Below are positions 32,931 to 42,089 of a stretch of 64,000 nt of DNA, piece by piece. Within the stretch, counting starts at the first letter, position 1; every line of letters starts with the position of its first letter. Location: positions 1-64,000 of the forward strand of contig DASWTP010000187.1 in NCBI GenBank assembly GCA_036402075.1, read 5' to 3'. The translations under genes were made by a program, and so were the position numbers. The stretch is from Chryseosolibacter sp036402075. GTDB lineage: Bacteria; Bacteroidota; Bacteroidia; Cytophagales; Cyclobacteriaceae. The notes below the pieces were generated by a model, which saw only the letters and a list, made by a program, of their open reading frames with translations, did no database searches and was not told the origin of the DNA.

Positions 32931-34541
32931 ATGCTGCGAATCGCGTTTGTTGGGTTTTTGCTGTTTTCTAGCCTCATTACCTCTGCTCAGAATAACGATA
33001 GTCTGATTTCAGTTTTGAAGAACGAAATCAGCAACAGGGATCGGTATGTTGATGAGAAGCTTGAGCGAATCGAGCGACTCAAACACCAGCTTTCTCAAGT
33101 GGCTCGCCATGATCTTGAATCGAAGTTCGGGATTTATAACGGGTTGTACCATCAGTACAAGACATTCATCTACGATTCGGCTTTCCAGTATGCAAAAAAG
33201 CTCATCATCACTTCATTCCAGCTTAATGACCCGGCACGGATCTGCTATGCGCGGGTCAAGCTTGGGTTTATCCTGATCTCATCGGGCATGTTCAAGGAAA
33301 CATTTGACTCCTTGCAAAAAGTAGAGGTGAAGTACCTGGTCGACTCTACCCGCATCGATTATTATCGGCTCCTTTCACGCGCGTGGGCCGACTTAAATAT
33401 TTACAACAACGACCAGCATTACAGAACGTATTACGTAAGCCTGGATCAGCAGTATCTGGACTCAGCCATTATGTTTAGTCCACCCAAATCTTACCATTAT
33501 TACTACTTCGGTGGAGTTAAAAATATTCATCTGCGTAACTTCGAAAAGTCCATCGCAATGATTGATACGCTTTTGCGGACTCAGAAACTGACCTATCCGC
33601 AGCTGGCTGTTAACTATTATGACTTCAGTAACGCCCATCGGAATATCGGGGATGAGAAACATGCCATTCAATACATGATCATGTCATCACTTTCAGATAT
33701 TCGCGCAGCAACAAAGGAGACGGCCGCGATGCACACGCTCGCCAGGATGCTTTACGAAAAGGGTGACACAGAAAATGCTTATACTTTTATCAAGCAGGCA
33801 CTCGATGATGCAGAGTTCTATGGTGCGCGTCAACGCAAGGTTGAGATCATGTCCATCCTTCCACTCATCGCTTCTGCCCAGCTGAATTCGATTGACGAGC
33901 AGCGAAAGGTCTGGATTACCTATTCCGTGGGTGTTACGGTCTTAATACTTGTGATCGTAGTCTTTTCGATAATTGTTTCGAAACAATTGAAGAAACTGAA
34001 AGCCGCGGAAGCCGTGATCCGCAACGCGAACAAAAACCTCCAGGAGATCAATCATAAGTTGATCGAAGCTGATAAGATTAAAGAGGAATACATCGGCTAC
34101 TATTTCAGCAACAATTCATCGTACATCGACAAGATTGAATCGTTTCGGAATTCCATTGACCAGAAACTTCAAACGCGTAAGGTTGATGATATTCGTTACC
34201 TGGTGAATACCATTAACCCGGTTCACGAACGGGAGGAGTTATATTTCAATTTTGACAAGATCTTCCTGAAGCTGTTTCCGGATTTTGTACGCATTTTTAA
34301 TTCCTATTTCGAGCCGGAGAACCGAATCGTTTTGAAAGAGAACCAGCTCTTAAACACGGAGTTGCGGATTTTCGCGCTCATTCGTTTGGGGATTAACGAT
34401 GCGGAAAAAATTGCGAAGATCCTGGGATACTCGGTGAATACGATCTATGCCTATAAGAATAGAGTCAAGAGTAAATCGGTGCTTCCCAATGACGAATTTG
34501 AGGACCGGATCATGGAAATAAACAGCCTCTCAAGCCCATGA
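32931..34541 (+). CDS. Membrane-anchored TPR regulator of the DUF6377 family
   Basis: This is a 536-residue protein. The ATG at 32931 opens directly into a signal peptide (LRIAFVGFLLFSSLITSAQ), and a longer frame from 32805 is not expected. Residues about 30-320 form TPR-like helical repeats in the periplasm. A single transmembrane helix lies at about 326-350 (SVGVTVLILVIVVFSIIVS). A cytoplasmic coiled coil and DUF6377 region end in a helix-turn-helix (RLGINDAEKIAKILGYSVNT, about 480-505). This design carries an external signal to DNA directly. Its divergent position to permease P4, 198 bp apart, makes the permease pair a candidate target, which is inference. Confidence 0.88.
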   Translation: MLRIAFVGFLLFSSLITSAQNNDSLISVLKNEISNRDRYVDEKLERIERLKHQLSQVARHDLESKFGIYNGLYHQYKTFIYDSAFQYAKKLIITSFQLNDPARICYARVKLGFILISSGMFKETFDSLQKVEVKYLVDSTRIDYYRLLSRAWADLNIYNNDQHYRTYYVSLDQQYLDSAIMFSPPKSYHYYYFGGVKNIHLRNFEKSIAMIDTLLRTQKLTYPQLAVNYYDFSNAHRNIGDEKHAIQYMIMSSLSDIRAATKETAAMHTLARMLYEKGDTENAYTFIKQALDDAEFYGARQRKVEIMSILPLIASAQLNSIDEQRKVWITYSVGVTVLILVIVVFSIIVSKQLKKLKAAEAVIRNANKNLQEINHKLIEADKIKEEYIGYYFSNNSSYIDKIESFRNSIDQKLQTRKVDDIRYLVNTINPVHEREELYFNFDKIFLKLFPDFVRIFNSYFEPENRIVLKENQLLNTELRIFALIRLGINDAEKIAKILGYSVNTIYAYKNRVKSKSVLPNDEFEDRIMEINSLSSP

Positions 34542-34663
34542 AATCATCATATTTCGTTTATATTTTCCAACGAACGATTTTTTTTAAGATTCAGGTTATC
34601 AGAAAGTTGCCGGTAACGACCTGCAATATTTTTTATATTTTCGATTGATAAATTGCCATCGGG

Positions 34664-34682
34664 ACACTTGAGGTGTTTTTTT
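34664..34682 (+). terminator. Weak terminator-like hairpin after the DUF6377 gene
   Basis: ACAC-N5-GTGT followed by a T7 run (34676-34682), 120 nt after the stop codon. The stem is only 4-5 bp, so activity is uncertain. Confidence 0.35.
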
Positions 34683-34687
34683 GTTAT

Positions 34688-34713
34688 AAGTGGAGAACCT
34701 CCGCAAACCACTT
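34688..34713 (+). promoter_or_regulatory. Hairpin just before the beta-rich protein start
   Basis: AAGTGG (34688-34693) pairs with CCACTT (34708-34713), with an internal GGAG/CTCC pairing, and ends 11 nt before the ATG at 34725. It could act on the mRNA leader, but nothing more is visible. Confidence 0.35.
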
Positions 34714-34724
34714 AAACATCTCCT

Positions 34725-35177
34725 ATGGTTAAGACACTTCTGCCACCGCTTTCTGCGTCACGCAACTTTGAATTTATCGGAAATCACAAGGATGATTCAT
34801 TGGTTATTGGAAACTACGGGGATGCCAAGGTTGTTGCGAAGGGCAATTTCGACCTGTCAGGATTAGTCTATTGCTCTAAAAACTCGGTCGAAATTTCAGC
34901 CGAAGGAGAAGGAACCCTTTCGCTGCGTGGAGTGTGCAAAAGGGTAATTATTCGCGGTGTTCGCGGCAACACAGTTTTAGACCTGTCTCAATTGACGAGC
35001 AAGTTCATTTGGTGTGAATCCGTGAAAGACAAAGTGGTGATCAAGCTCGGACCCACAAAAGTTATCGAGCTTATAAGCCTGGATCACGAAGCGGCCGTTC
35101 ATCATGACGGAAAGGCTGTGCTGATGAATTACGCCCTGCGTGGCAATTCAAAAATTCATACTCAGAAGGGAAATTAA
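34725..35177 (+). CDS. Hypothetical beta-rich cytoplasmic protein
   Basis: This is a 150-residue protein without a signal peptide or transmembrane segment. It consists of short alternating hydrophobic strands with regular turns (SLVIGNYGDAKVVAKGNFDL, VEISAEGEGTLSLRGVCK, VIIRGVRGNTVLDL), a pattern of right-handed beta-helix or DUF2807-like proteins. I do not recognise a specific family. The last residues NSKIHTQKGN are polar. It follows the DUF6377 gene by 183 bp and converges on the esterase gene, 36 bp away, with no terminator between them. Confidence 0.7.
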   Translation: MVKTLLPPLSASRNFEFIGNHKDDSLVIGNYGDAKVVAKGNFDLSGLVYCSKNSVEISAEGEGTLSLRGVCKRVIIRGVRGNTVLDLSQLTSKFIWCESVKDKVVIKLGPTKVIELISLDHEAAVHHDGKAVLMNYALRGNSKIHTQKGN

Positions 35178-35213
35178 CCTGCTGTTTCTTTGGCGTCCGA
35201 AAAACGCTACCAG

Positions 35214-36869
35214 CTACTTCACGCTCACTCCTGCGGAAGTTAATTTTGCTTTGGCCTCCGTCCCAACTTTCCATGTCTCGTCAAAGTACCCATCCGCAAC
35301 AACTTCCTTCAAACTGTTCCTGAAGAATACGAAATCTTTCAATGCGGGGACTTCGGCAAATGAAGGAGGGAAGCGATAGTTTTGGTTCTGGGAATTCGCC
35401 CACCAGGGAAGTCCCGAGCTCACGGCAACGTAGTGTCCATCGATCGGGTAAACGTAAAACAGACCATGATCGCCTGTTTTGCCTGACTCCAGGTGGAACG
35501 GCAGTTGATTTTTATATTTATCGATCAGCAAATTCGTCTCTGCTGTCCCAAACAAAACCAGATTGCATGACTCCAAATCGCTAGGGCGAACATCTTTATC
35601 GGCAACCACTCTTGGGAAGAACATGATCCTGTTCAGGAACGGTCCTCGATAGAACGACCAGTTTGCAGCTTCGTTGGCCATATCTATACGTTTCTTCTGC
35701 TCCTCCGGAGATGGACTGCCAGCAGTTCCATACACATAAATGTGTCGGGTTGCAAAAGCTTCTCTGATCGGTCCTTCGAGTTTGGTATTCTTCATGGCAT
35801 CGGTGACTTCTGCTTTGGATGCCGTCCATTTGCCGTCCTTTTTCGAGAAGGAGAGTGATTCCTTGTTTTCGGTTTTGATTTTCTTGCCATCAACGCTTAC
35901 GACAATCGGCTTACCGGAAGAATACCTGGGATGGTTCGACAACGATACCGTGAATCCGTCCAGGTTAGTGGTGGTGATATCGAGTTGATTTGGTGCGGCA
36001 AATTTTGCATCGATCTTCGCGAGTGTTCCAGGTGTTAGTTTGTCGAAGGTTACCCAATAAGCTTTGTTGTATTTGTATTGCGTGGTGTTGAACGTGACTC
36101 GATCTGGAAATCTGTTTCGCTTGAACTTGTCGAACCACGTGAATACCGCTCCATCTTTATAGGCATTTACCCAGCTGTCGTGCGCCACCCCGGGGTATTC
36201 CGCATACTCAACAGTTGCGCCCATCGCTTTCAGTTTTGAACTCCAGTCGCGCGAAACGCTGACAGGAACAGCTGGATCCTTGTCCCCATGATGAAAATGG
36301 GCAGGCAGGTTCAACGCGTTCTCTATGAGTTGGTCTGTACCCTGCGGAGGAGCAGGACAGACCGGAACGATAGCAGCCCAAATGTCCGGTCGCGTCATAC
36401 CAATCCAAAGGGTTCCACCACCACCCATGGAAAGACCGGTCAGGTAGGTGCGGTCCTCATCGATGTTGAAGCGTTTTTTTACATCGGCCAGCACATCGTA
36501 AACATCTTTTTCTGGAATTCCCTGGTAGCCTGCCGTGCCGCGTGCGTAAGGTGAGGCTACGATGTAGTCAACATCATTCCATTCCGGGAAATACCGCGAG
36601 GCTTCAACATCAGTCTCCCCGTTGGAATTACTTTTACCAAACACGCGTCTGAGGGCAAGCCGGTGGTTCGAGCCAGCGCCATGAAGCATGATAACCAGCG
36701 GATACTTTTTATTCTCATCGTAATTTTTCGGAAGGTAAAGTCCATACGGCTGCTCGGTGTCATCGGTGTCAGAGTGAAAGGAGAGAACCTGAGGGCCGGA
36801 AGGAAGCGTTTGACCTAACGCGAACAAAGTTAAGTGAAATAGCGCGGTGGTAAATATTCTCGATTTCAT
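35214..36869 (-). CDS. Secreted alpha/beta-hydrolase esterase
   Basis: This is a 551-residue exported protein with a signal peptide (MKSRIFTTALFHLTLFALGQ). Residues about 40-255 are an esterase/PHB-depolymerase-like alpha/beta hydrolase: YPLVIMLHGAGSN (oxyanion region), the nucleophile elbow TYLTGLSMGGGGT, the acid in HFHHGDKDPAVPV, and the catalytic His in GVAHDSWVNAY. A long C-terminal region (about 270-551) includes a beta-rich segment and then FATRHIYVYGTAG..., also seen in large bacterial peptidase/esterase fusions. The substrate is unknown (ester or peptide). The gene is monocistronic, with a 322-bp gene-free region upstream in coordinates. Confidence 0.88.
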   Translation of the reverse strand: MKSRIFTTALFHLTLFALGQTLPSGPQVLSFHSDTDDTEQPYGLYLPKNYDENKKYPLVIMLHGAGSNHRLALRRVFGKSNSNGETDVEASRYFPEWNDVDYIVASPYARGTAGYQGIPEKDVYDVLADVKKRFNIDEDRTYLTGLSMGGGGTLWIGMTRPDIWAAIVPVCPAPPQGTDQLIENALNLPAHFHHGDKDPAVPVSVSRDWSSKLKAMGATVEYAEYPGVAHDSWVNAYKDGAVFTWFDKFKRNRFPDRVTFNTTQYKYNKAYWVTFDKLTPGTLAKIDAKFAAPNQLDITTTNLDGFTVSLSNHPRYSSGKPIVVSVDGKKIKTENKESLSFSKKDGKWTASKAEVTDAMKNTKLEGPIREAFATRHIYVYGTAGSPSPEEQKKRIDMANEAANWSFYRGPFLNRIMFFPRVVADKDVRPSDLESCNLVLFGTAETNLLIDKYKNQLPFHLESGKTGDHGLFYVYPIDGHYVAVSSGLPWWANSQNQNYRFPPSFAEVPALKDFVFFRNSLKEVVADGYFDETWKVGTEAKAKLTSAGVSVK

Positions 36870-37191
36870 AGGGAGATAATTGGACGGTGGAAGTTAAATC
36901 CCTTTTTCGAATCGAGCAACGTTAATTTTTCACCGGTTGATCAACGCAATAAAAAATTGTTTTGAAATCCAGTACGTTTCGGTTTGGTCTTCGTGGTCGC
37001 TTACTGGTTTTTTAATTTGTGCAGAAAAGTTTGGTCTTTTTCAGTCCGATTTTGCCAGGGTATGAGAAGTACTCCCCATGTATTTCAATAACAGACCTTG
37101 GCAGAACACAATACATTAAACTGGCAACTGGAAGCCGGCAACCGGATAAAAATTTCCCGGCCACCAGTTCCCCGTACCTTCCTGTCTTTTT
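36870..37191. other. Gene-free spacer of 322 bp
   Basis: This spacer lies between the esterase start and the end of the toroid-protein gene. It is AT-rich with T runs near 37025-37040. It contains the 7-nt periodic tract at 37120-37147 and, with 37160-37168 (CCGGCCACCAGT region), an imperfect stem. No ORF with coding character and no clear TAnnTTTG box was found. Confidence 0.6.
37120..37147. repeat. Four 7-nt repeats
   Basis: The words ACTGGCA, ACTGGAA, GCCGGCA and ACCGGAT follow each other in strict 7-nt register. The ends (ACTGG and GCCGG) can pair with CCGGC and CCAGT about 20 nt downstream. Confidence 0.65.
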
Positions 37192-38508
37192 TTACTTCGC
37201 TCCCTGCTTCATCAACTTCTCCAAATCGTTGTTCACAGAAAGAATCAACAGACATGTTGCCGTGCAGAACACAGGACTCGTAATGCAATGATGTCCGTTC
37301 CAGCTTCCATCATTGTTTTGAATGTTCAACAGCCGTCCACTCATGTTGTCATACCATTTTTTCCAGCTATCATCTTTGCCGATGATCATACTTTCGCCAG
37401 TCTGTAAGTAGCTGAGAAATTCTTCGCCCCCATTATTGCCAAAGCCGCTCATCACATCTTCGCGTTGTGCCTGCACCTTTGCGGACTCATACACATTGTA
37501 GGCGGTTGAAAGCTTGAGGGCGTCATCTTTGTCGTATCCGATCTTTTCCAGGTTTTCAGCTGTCACCGGTGCAGCCGCATCCACGCGTCCTTCCGCTTTT
37601 GCACGCGCAAGTTCCTCTTTCACCTTCCTTGCTTCTTTTGCACTTGCTCGTGCTGAGCCAGTGACGGAGTAAAGCACAATTCCGGCACCCATGTCGGTGT
37701 TCACACTACCCGATGCAGGGTCATAGTTTTTCTTTTGGAACTCACGCGATTTGTCCAGCGCTTTCTTGTCAACCTTCGCGCCATTGGCTTCTGCGGCTTC
37801 GAGCGCATTGGTGGCAAACGATGACTGGAGAACGCCAGCCCACCCTGCACCGGCAGTGCTGCCATTTGAGTCTTGTGCTTTCTGAATTTTGCTGACGCAG
37901 ACATCAAGCGCTTTTTCTATTCTTCGCTTTAAGCTTTCGTCATGCGCGGCATGTTGAACCACATCTGCGAGAAATTGTGCTGTTAGCACCACATCGATGT
38001 TGGCTCCGAGTTTGGTTTGGATCTGGGTTCCTGTTAGTTCTGTGATGTTCGGGTGCGAAGGTGACGATTTTTCAATGGTCTCCAGGAGATAATTCAACGC
38101 TTTCTTTACCTGCGCAGAATTTTTCCCGGCAGTCAGCGTACTTCCGCTTCGTACCAGGGCCATCGCAACCATGGAGGTGGTGGCCGGGTCGGTTTGCACC
38201 GCGTGCGGATCCCTGATGTCTTGGCGTGAATGGCTTCCTGCGCCCCATCCACCATTTGCATTTTGGGCTTCAATGATCCAGCTGAGTCCGCGCGAAACGG
38301 AGGCAAGGACTTTCTCAGGGGTCTTGTAAACAAATGACGAGTCTGACGATTCTTCACCCATCAACGTCCGGAACACACAACCTTTGGGCGGAACAAATCC
38401 GGTTTTCTTCTTTACATTTTTTACATCTGCTCTGCGAAATGTAAATGAAAGCAGCATGACGGTGCTCGCAATGAGCAGCGACATAGCGATAATTTTCCAC
38501 GGCTTCAT
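37192..38508 (-). CDS. Exported prenyltransferase/squalene-cyclase-like repeat protein
   Basis: This is a 438-residue protein with an N-terminal signal anchor (IIAMSLLIASTVMLLSFTF). It contains toroid-type alpha/alpha repeats with QW-like motifs: LSWIIEAQNANGGWGAG (about 75), then SFATNALEAAEANGAKVD, and a C-terminal LLNIQNNDGSWNGHHCITS. The squalene-hopene cyclase catalytic DxDD motif is absent, so a cyclase role is unlikely. Related exported toroids occur in alpha-macroglobulin-like and uncharacterised secreted proteins. The C-terminal cluster GHHCITSPVFCTATC has three Cys and two His and could bind a metal or form disulfides. It lies 281 bp from the DUF2807 gene on the same strand. Confidence 0.82.
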   Translation of the reverse strand: MKPWKIIAMSLLIASTVMLLSFTFRRADVKNVKKKTGFVPPKGCVFRTLMGEESSDSSFVYKTPEKVLASVSRGLSWIIEAQNANGGWGAGSHSRQDIRDPHAVQTDPATTSMVAMALVRSGSTLTAGKNSAQVKKALNYLLETIEKSSPSHPNITELTGTQIQTKLGANIDVVLTAQFLADVVQHAAHDESLKRRIEKALDVCVSKIQKAQDSNGSTAGAGWAGVLQSSFATNALEAAEANGAKVDKKALDKSREFQKKNYDPASGSVNTDMGAGIVLYSVTGSARASAKEARKVKEELARAKAEGRVDAAAPVTAENLEKIGYDKDDALKLSTAYNVYESAKVQAQREDVMSGFGNNGGEEFLSYLQTGESMIIGKDDSWKKWYDNMSGRLLNIQNNDGSWNGHHCITSPVFCTATCLLILSVNNDLEKLMKQGAK

Positions 38509-38682
38509 AAAAAATTTGTTTTGGTTTCTACAAGCAAGGATTCACCAACGCGATGATTCCATAAATGCCTGAGTGAAGAAACGGGTTTGCTGCGCGTTTT
38601 GGCACGTGGAGTTAGTGAAGGCAGGGTTTGACTGAGTGAAAAGGCGGCAAAGCGGGACCGGGAACCTGCAATTAGGTACGTT

Positions 38683-38752
38683 TGCAACTCCGAACTCGAA
38701 ACGCAAAGCTTTGAACCTGAAACCTGAAACTTGAAACTTGAAACCTGGAACC
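38683..38752. repeat. Ten-unit 7-nt periodic tract
   Basis: Ten heptads in unbroken register: TGCAACT, CCGAACT, CGAAACG, CAAAGCT, TTGAACC, TGAAACC, TGAAACT, TGAAACT, TGAAACC, TGGAACC. Position 4 is A in every unit and position 5 is A in all but one. It sits in the 281-bp spacer between the toroid-protein and DUF2807 genes. The rest of the spacer holds a T6-ended ACCAA/TTGGT hairpin (about 38763-38786). Confidence 0.75.
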
Positions 38753-38789
38753 CTAACGCGACACCAAACCTCCGGAACTTGGTTTTTTG

Positions 38790-39527
38790 TTAGTCGTGCT
38801 GAATGTGAGTTCTTCCAAACACAAGTCTGCGATTGACGTGTGCTCCACCATTCACATAGATGTCAGGTTCGCCAAATGCATCAACCCGAACTTCTTCCGT
38901 AGATGTAATTCGCAGCTGCCCCTCGCCAAAAATGCTTGTTGATGCGTACGCACTCTTCAGGTCGCGTGTATCAATTTTGTTCTCACCGTACAATTTGTAT
39001 TTCTGTTCCACGACCTTGCCTTTGCTGATCTTAAGCTTATTGGTTCCGTATAAAGTTGCCTTGAAGAAATCAGTTTTCAGCGAAGCCAGTGTAATGTCAT
39101 TTTCACCGTACGCACGAAGCCTGAACTCGCTTGATTCGATCGGATCATAGCACGTAAGCTCCTGGTTGCCGCGAATCTCCAGCCCTTCGAGTGATCGATA
39201 GGTGACGTACGCGGTGATTGAAACCCCGTCATACATGTTTCTTCTTGATCCGTAGCTCGGTTCATAGGGATCCATTTTTTCTACCTTTCGGGCGTTATCG
39301 AGGTATATGTGTAGCGTATGATTTGAAACTTCGATGTTGATCTTACTCTTGCTTACATCGTTATAGACTAACCTGATGCTTTCTTTGTCACCCTTCTTTA
39401 AGATGAGATTAACCCTTGGTGAGGCGATTATATGGGAGAACGATTTGAGTTCCTTTTGAATTTCTTGCTGAGCGAATGCCCCTGCTGTCACGAGTAAGCT
39501 TAGGGCGACAAGGAATGATTTCTTCAT
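38790..39527 (-). CDS. Exported DUF2807 (head GIN domain) protein
   Basis: This is a 245-residue protein with a signal peptide (KKSFLVALSLLVTAGAFAQ). The rest is the repetitive beta-strand pattern of DUF2807: FSHIIASPRVNLILKKGD at the start, then VTYRSLEGLEIRGNQELTC, LRAYGENDITLAS, ATLYGTNKLKISK, YKLYGENKIDTRD and TSIFGEGQLRITS, each about 20 residues as in a beta-helix. These 'putative auto-transporter adhesin' proteins are common in Bacteroidota and their role is not established. It lies 56 bp after the permease P5 stop on the same strand and may be cotranscribed. Confidence 0.88.
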   Translation of the reverse strand: MKKSFLVALSLLVTAGAFAQQEIQKELKSFSHIIASPRVNLILKKGDKESIRLVYNDVSKSKINIEVSNHTLHIYLDNARKVEKMDPYEPSYGSRRNMYDGVSITAYVTYRSLEGLEIRGNQELTCYDPIESSEFRLRAYGENDITLASLKTDFFKATLYGTNKLKISKGKVVEQKYKLYGENKIDTRDLKSAYASTSIFGEGQLRITSTEEVRVDAFGEPDIYVNGGAHVNRRLVFGRTHIQHD

Positions 39528-39583
39528 AACGGTCGTTTTATAGTGCTAAGACTATCATAAGACAGCGAGGGTTGCTTTTACCC

Positions 39584-42007
39584 CTACTCATTTCGTAAAG
39601 AATTTACAGGATTTCCGGAAGCTGCCCTAAGGGCCTGAAAACTAACTGAAAACAGCGCAATTACAAAGGTTATGGCGCCTGCGATCAGAAAAACCCACCA
39701 GGGCATGGTAATGTGGAAAGCAAACTGATCCAGCCACAGTCCCATAACCCACCAGGTGAATGGCCATGCGAGCACGTTGGCAATAAGTACCAGTTTAAGA
39801 AAGTCCATGTTCAGCATTCTCACAATCTCATGAACGGTGGCCCCCAAAACTTTCCTGATACCAATGGCTTTGCGTTGCTGCTCTGCCGTGAACGTTGCGA
39901 GTCCATATAGGCCGAGGCAGGCAATTAAGATCGCGAGCAAAGTGAAAATAATGAACAAGGTGCCGATTCTTTTTTCAGTTTCGATTTTGTGGCGGAAGTT
40001 GTCCTCCACCAACGTGTATTCAAACGGGGCAGTAGGGGCGAACTGTTTCCATAGTGCGTGGATGGCCGAAATGCCCTCCTGTGTTTTGCCCGCTTTAATT
40101 CGAACCGCCATTTCCCAGTTGGGCTCGTATCCCAGAACAACCGCAAGAGGCTGGATTGGGTCCTTAAGGCTTTTGAAATTGAAATCCTTCATGATTCCAA
40201 TCACCTGTCGAATCCGGCCGGAAGGCTGATCATACCCGGAATATACTTTTTGTCCATCCACTACTTTAATTCCGAGCGCTTCAGCTGCTTTTTCGTTCAC
40301 GATCAGGTAAAGGGAATCTTTGTTTGAAGTTTGTGAAAAGAATCGTCCCTGGAGCATAGTGTACCCCATGGTCTTCAAGTGGTCGTAGTCCATTTCATAC
40401 ACGGCAAACAAATGGTCCTTATCCGAATTTTCATTCCTGAAAATTGACTGCCAGTCGATGTTGGGGGGAAGGCGATTGCAATAGCTTGCGGAAACCACAT
40501 GATCGCTTTTTAAGAGAGCCTCCTTAAAGGCTTTTCCATTACTTCCCAGGTTGCGCGTGTGCAAGAGGTTTACGATGTTTTCCTTATTAAAACCAAGGTT
40601 AGCTTGCTGCACGTACTGAAGCTGTTGATAAACTATCATTGTGGCGATGATGAGCGCGGTGGAAATAAAAAACTGGAATACGACCAGGATATTTCGGATG
40701 CCATAGCTGCGGAGCTTTGCGCGCAGGTTTCCTTTCAACACCTCGACCGGACTATATTGGGTCAGATAAAACGCGGGATAACTTCCGGCCACCAGGCCAG
40801 TGATGAGAACGAAGATCAGGAGACCACCAATGAACTCAACATTAAACAGCGTAGTGAATGAAATTTCTTTGTCCGTAAAGTAATTGAAAGGTTGCAGGAT
40901 GGCAATCAGCAACACAAGTGCCAGTACCACCGCAATCCCGACATACAGATAAGACTCCATCAGGAACTGTGAGATCAGCCGTGCGTTTTGCGCACCCACC
41001 GACTTCCTGACAGCCACTTCTTTTGCGCGGCTTGCCGACTGTGCTGTTGTCAGGTTCATAAAGTTGATGCAAGCAAGGAGGATGATGAACGCTGCAATGC
41101 AACTAAAAAGATAAATGTATTCAATGCTGCCGTTGCTTTCGATTTCATCCTGGAGGTTCGACTGGAGGTGGATCTGCCTCATCGGTTGAACAAAATATTT
41201 CAGCTCATTCCCTTGCTTTCGGAATTCCTCCAGGGTGAGCTTCCTCACTTCCTGCAACTCTTTGTTCAGCTTGAACGATAGCAGTTGATTGATCCGTTCA
41301 TTAAGCAACGTGGGGTCGGCATCTGCCTTCAATTTGAAATACGTTAGCACCTGCGTTGAGATCCAGTCTTCCCGTTGGGCGGCATCCCACGAGTCGAGTG
41401 AGAGGATAAGCGTGAAATGAAAATGGCTGTTCAGCGGAGCATCTTCTGCGATACCGGATATGTATACCTCGTATCCCTGGGCCATTTCCATCTTCTTTCC
41501 GATGGGTGAACGGTCGCCTTTTCCCTTGTAATCAAAATAACGTTTAGCCGCTGATTCCGATATCACAACTTTACGTTCACCCGCCAGGACCGAATCGGGA
41601 TGTCCTTCGATGAGGTTGAAATTGAAGAATCGAAAGAAGTTTCGGTCCGCCAGCAGCAGGTATTTTTCGGTGAAGGATTTGTCCTCATAGTGAACGGGAA
41701 AGGTTGCCCATTTCACGAGCCGCGTAGAGGACTCAACACCCGGCAGTTCTTTTTGAAGAGCCCGAGATAGAGGAAACGAGGTTAACGTGGATTGAACGCT
41801 TTTACCCTGAAGTTTTCCCTCGAAGCCAACGCGGTAGGTACGGGCAACGTCTGGATGAAATTTGTCGTACTGAAGTTCATCCTGGATGTAAAGAAGGATG
41901 AGAAGACTGCACGCGATCCCCAGCGTTAGACCAGATATATTGATGACAGAAAAGCCCCGCTGTCTCGACATGAAGCGCAGGACAATAAGCAGGTAATTTT
42001 TTAGCAT
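39584..42007 (-). CDS. MacB/FtsX-type ABC transporter permease (P5)
   Basis: This is an 807-residue permease with start MLKNYLLIVLRFMSRQRGFSV and the family topology. The first coupling motif is KEVAVRKSVGA (about 326) and the second KAIGIRKVLGA (about 709), so the Glu that is nearly constant in 'KEIGIRK' is replaced by Ala. The C-terminus is NPVNSLRNE. It is the second gene of the P6-P5 pair, 82 bp after the P6 stop. Two hairpins lie in that gap, one directly before its start codon, so its expression may be tuned separately from P6. Confidence 0.93.
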   Translation of the reverse strand: MLKNYLLIVLRFMSRQRGFSVINISGLTLGIACSLLILLYIQDELQYDKFHPDVARTYRVGFEGKLQGKSVQSTLTSFPLSRALQKELPGVESSTRLVKWATFPVHYEDKSFTEKYLLLADRNFFRFFNFNLIEGHPDSVLAGERKVVISESAAKRYFDYKGKGDRSPIGKKMEMAQGYEVYISGIAEDAPLNSHFHFTLILSLDSWDAAQREDWISTQVLTYFKLKADADPTLLNERINQLLSFKLNKELQEVRKLTLEEFRKQGNELKYFVQPMRQIHLQSNLQDEIESNGSIEYIYLFSCIAAFIILLACINFMNLTTAQSASRAKEVAVRKSVGAQNARLISQFLMESYLYVGIAVVLALVLLIAILQPFNYFTDKEISFTTLFNVEFIGGLLIFVLITGLVAGSYPAFYLTQYSPVEVLKGNLRAKLRSYGIRNILVVFQFFISTALIIATMIVYQQLQYVQQANLGFNKENIVNLLHTRNLGSNGKAFKEALLKSDHVVSASYCNRLPPNIDWQSIFRNENSDKDHLFAVYEMDYDHLKTMGYTMLQGRFFSQTSNKDSLYLIVNEKAAEALGIKVVDGQKVYSGYDQPSGRIRQVIGIMKDFNFKSLKDPIQPLAVVLGYEPNWEMAVRIKAGKTQEGISAIHALWKQFAPTAPFEYTLVEDNFRHKIETEKRIGTLFIIFTLLAILIACLGLYGLATFTAEQQRKAIGIRKVLGATVHEIVRMLNMDFLKLVLIANVLAWPFTWWVMGLWLDQFAFHITMPWWVFLIAGAITFVIALFSVSFQALRAASGNPVNSLRNE

Positions 42008-42008
42008 C

Positions 42009-42080
42009 GGGGATTTGTCCCCAATATACTAAGGATGCAGGAAGTGAGGAAGAGATGCCGGTTGTTTTTACCAGCATCTC
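42009..42080 (-). promoter_or_regulatory. Two hairpins in the P6-P5 gap
   Basis: On the minus strand GAGATGCTGGT / ACCGGCATCTC (42070-42080 and 42052-42062) forms an 11-bp stem with one mismatch around a 7-nt A-rich loop. It lacks a T run. GGGGA-CAAA-TCCCC (42009-42022) then ends one base before the P5 ATG and could mask the start codon. Together they look like intercistronic processing or translational control elements. Confidence 0.5.
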
Positions 42081-42089
42081 ACAGGGTGA

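Noticed and set aside
38683..38752. CRISPR-like repeat array
   Set aside because: Units are 7 nt and contiguous without spacers, and there are no cas genes in the window.
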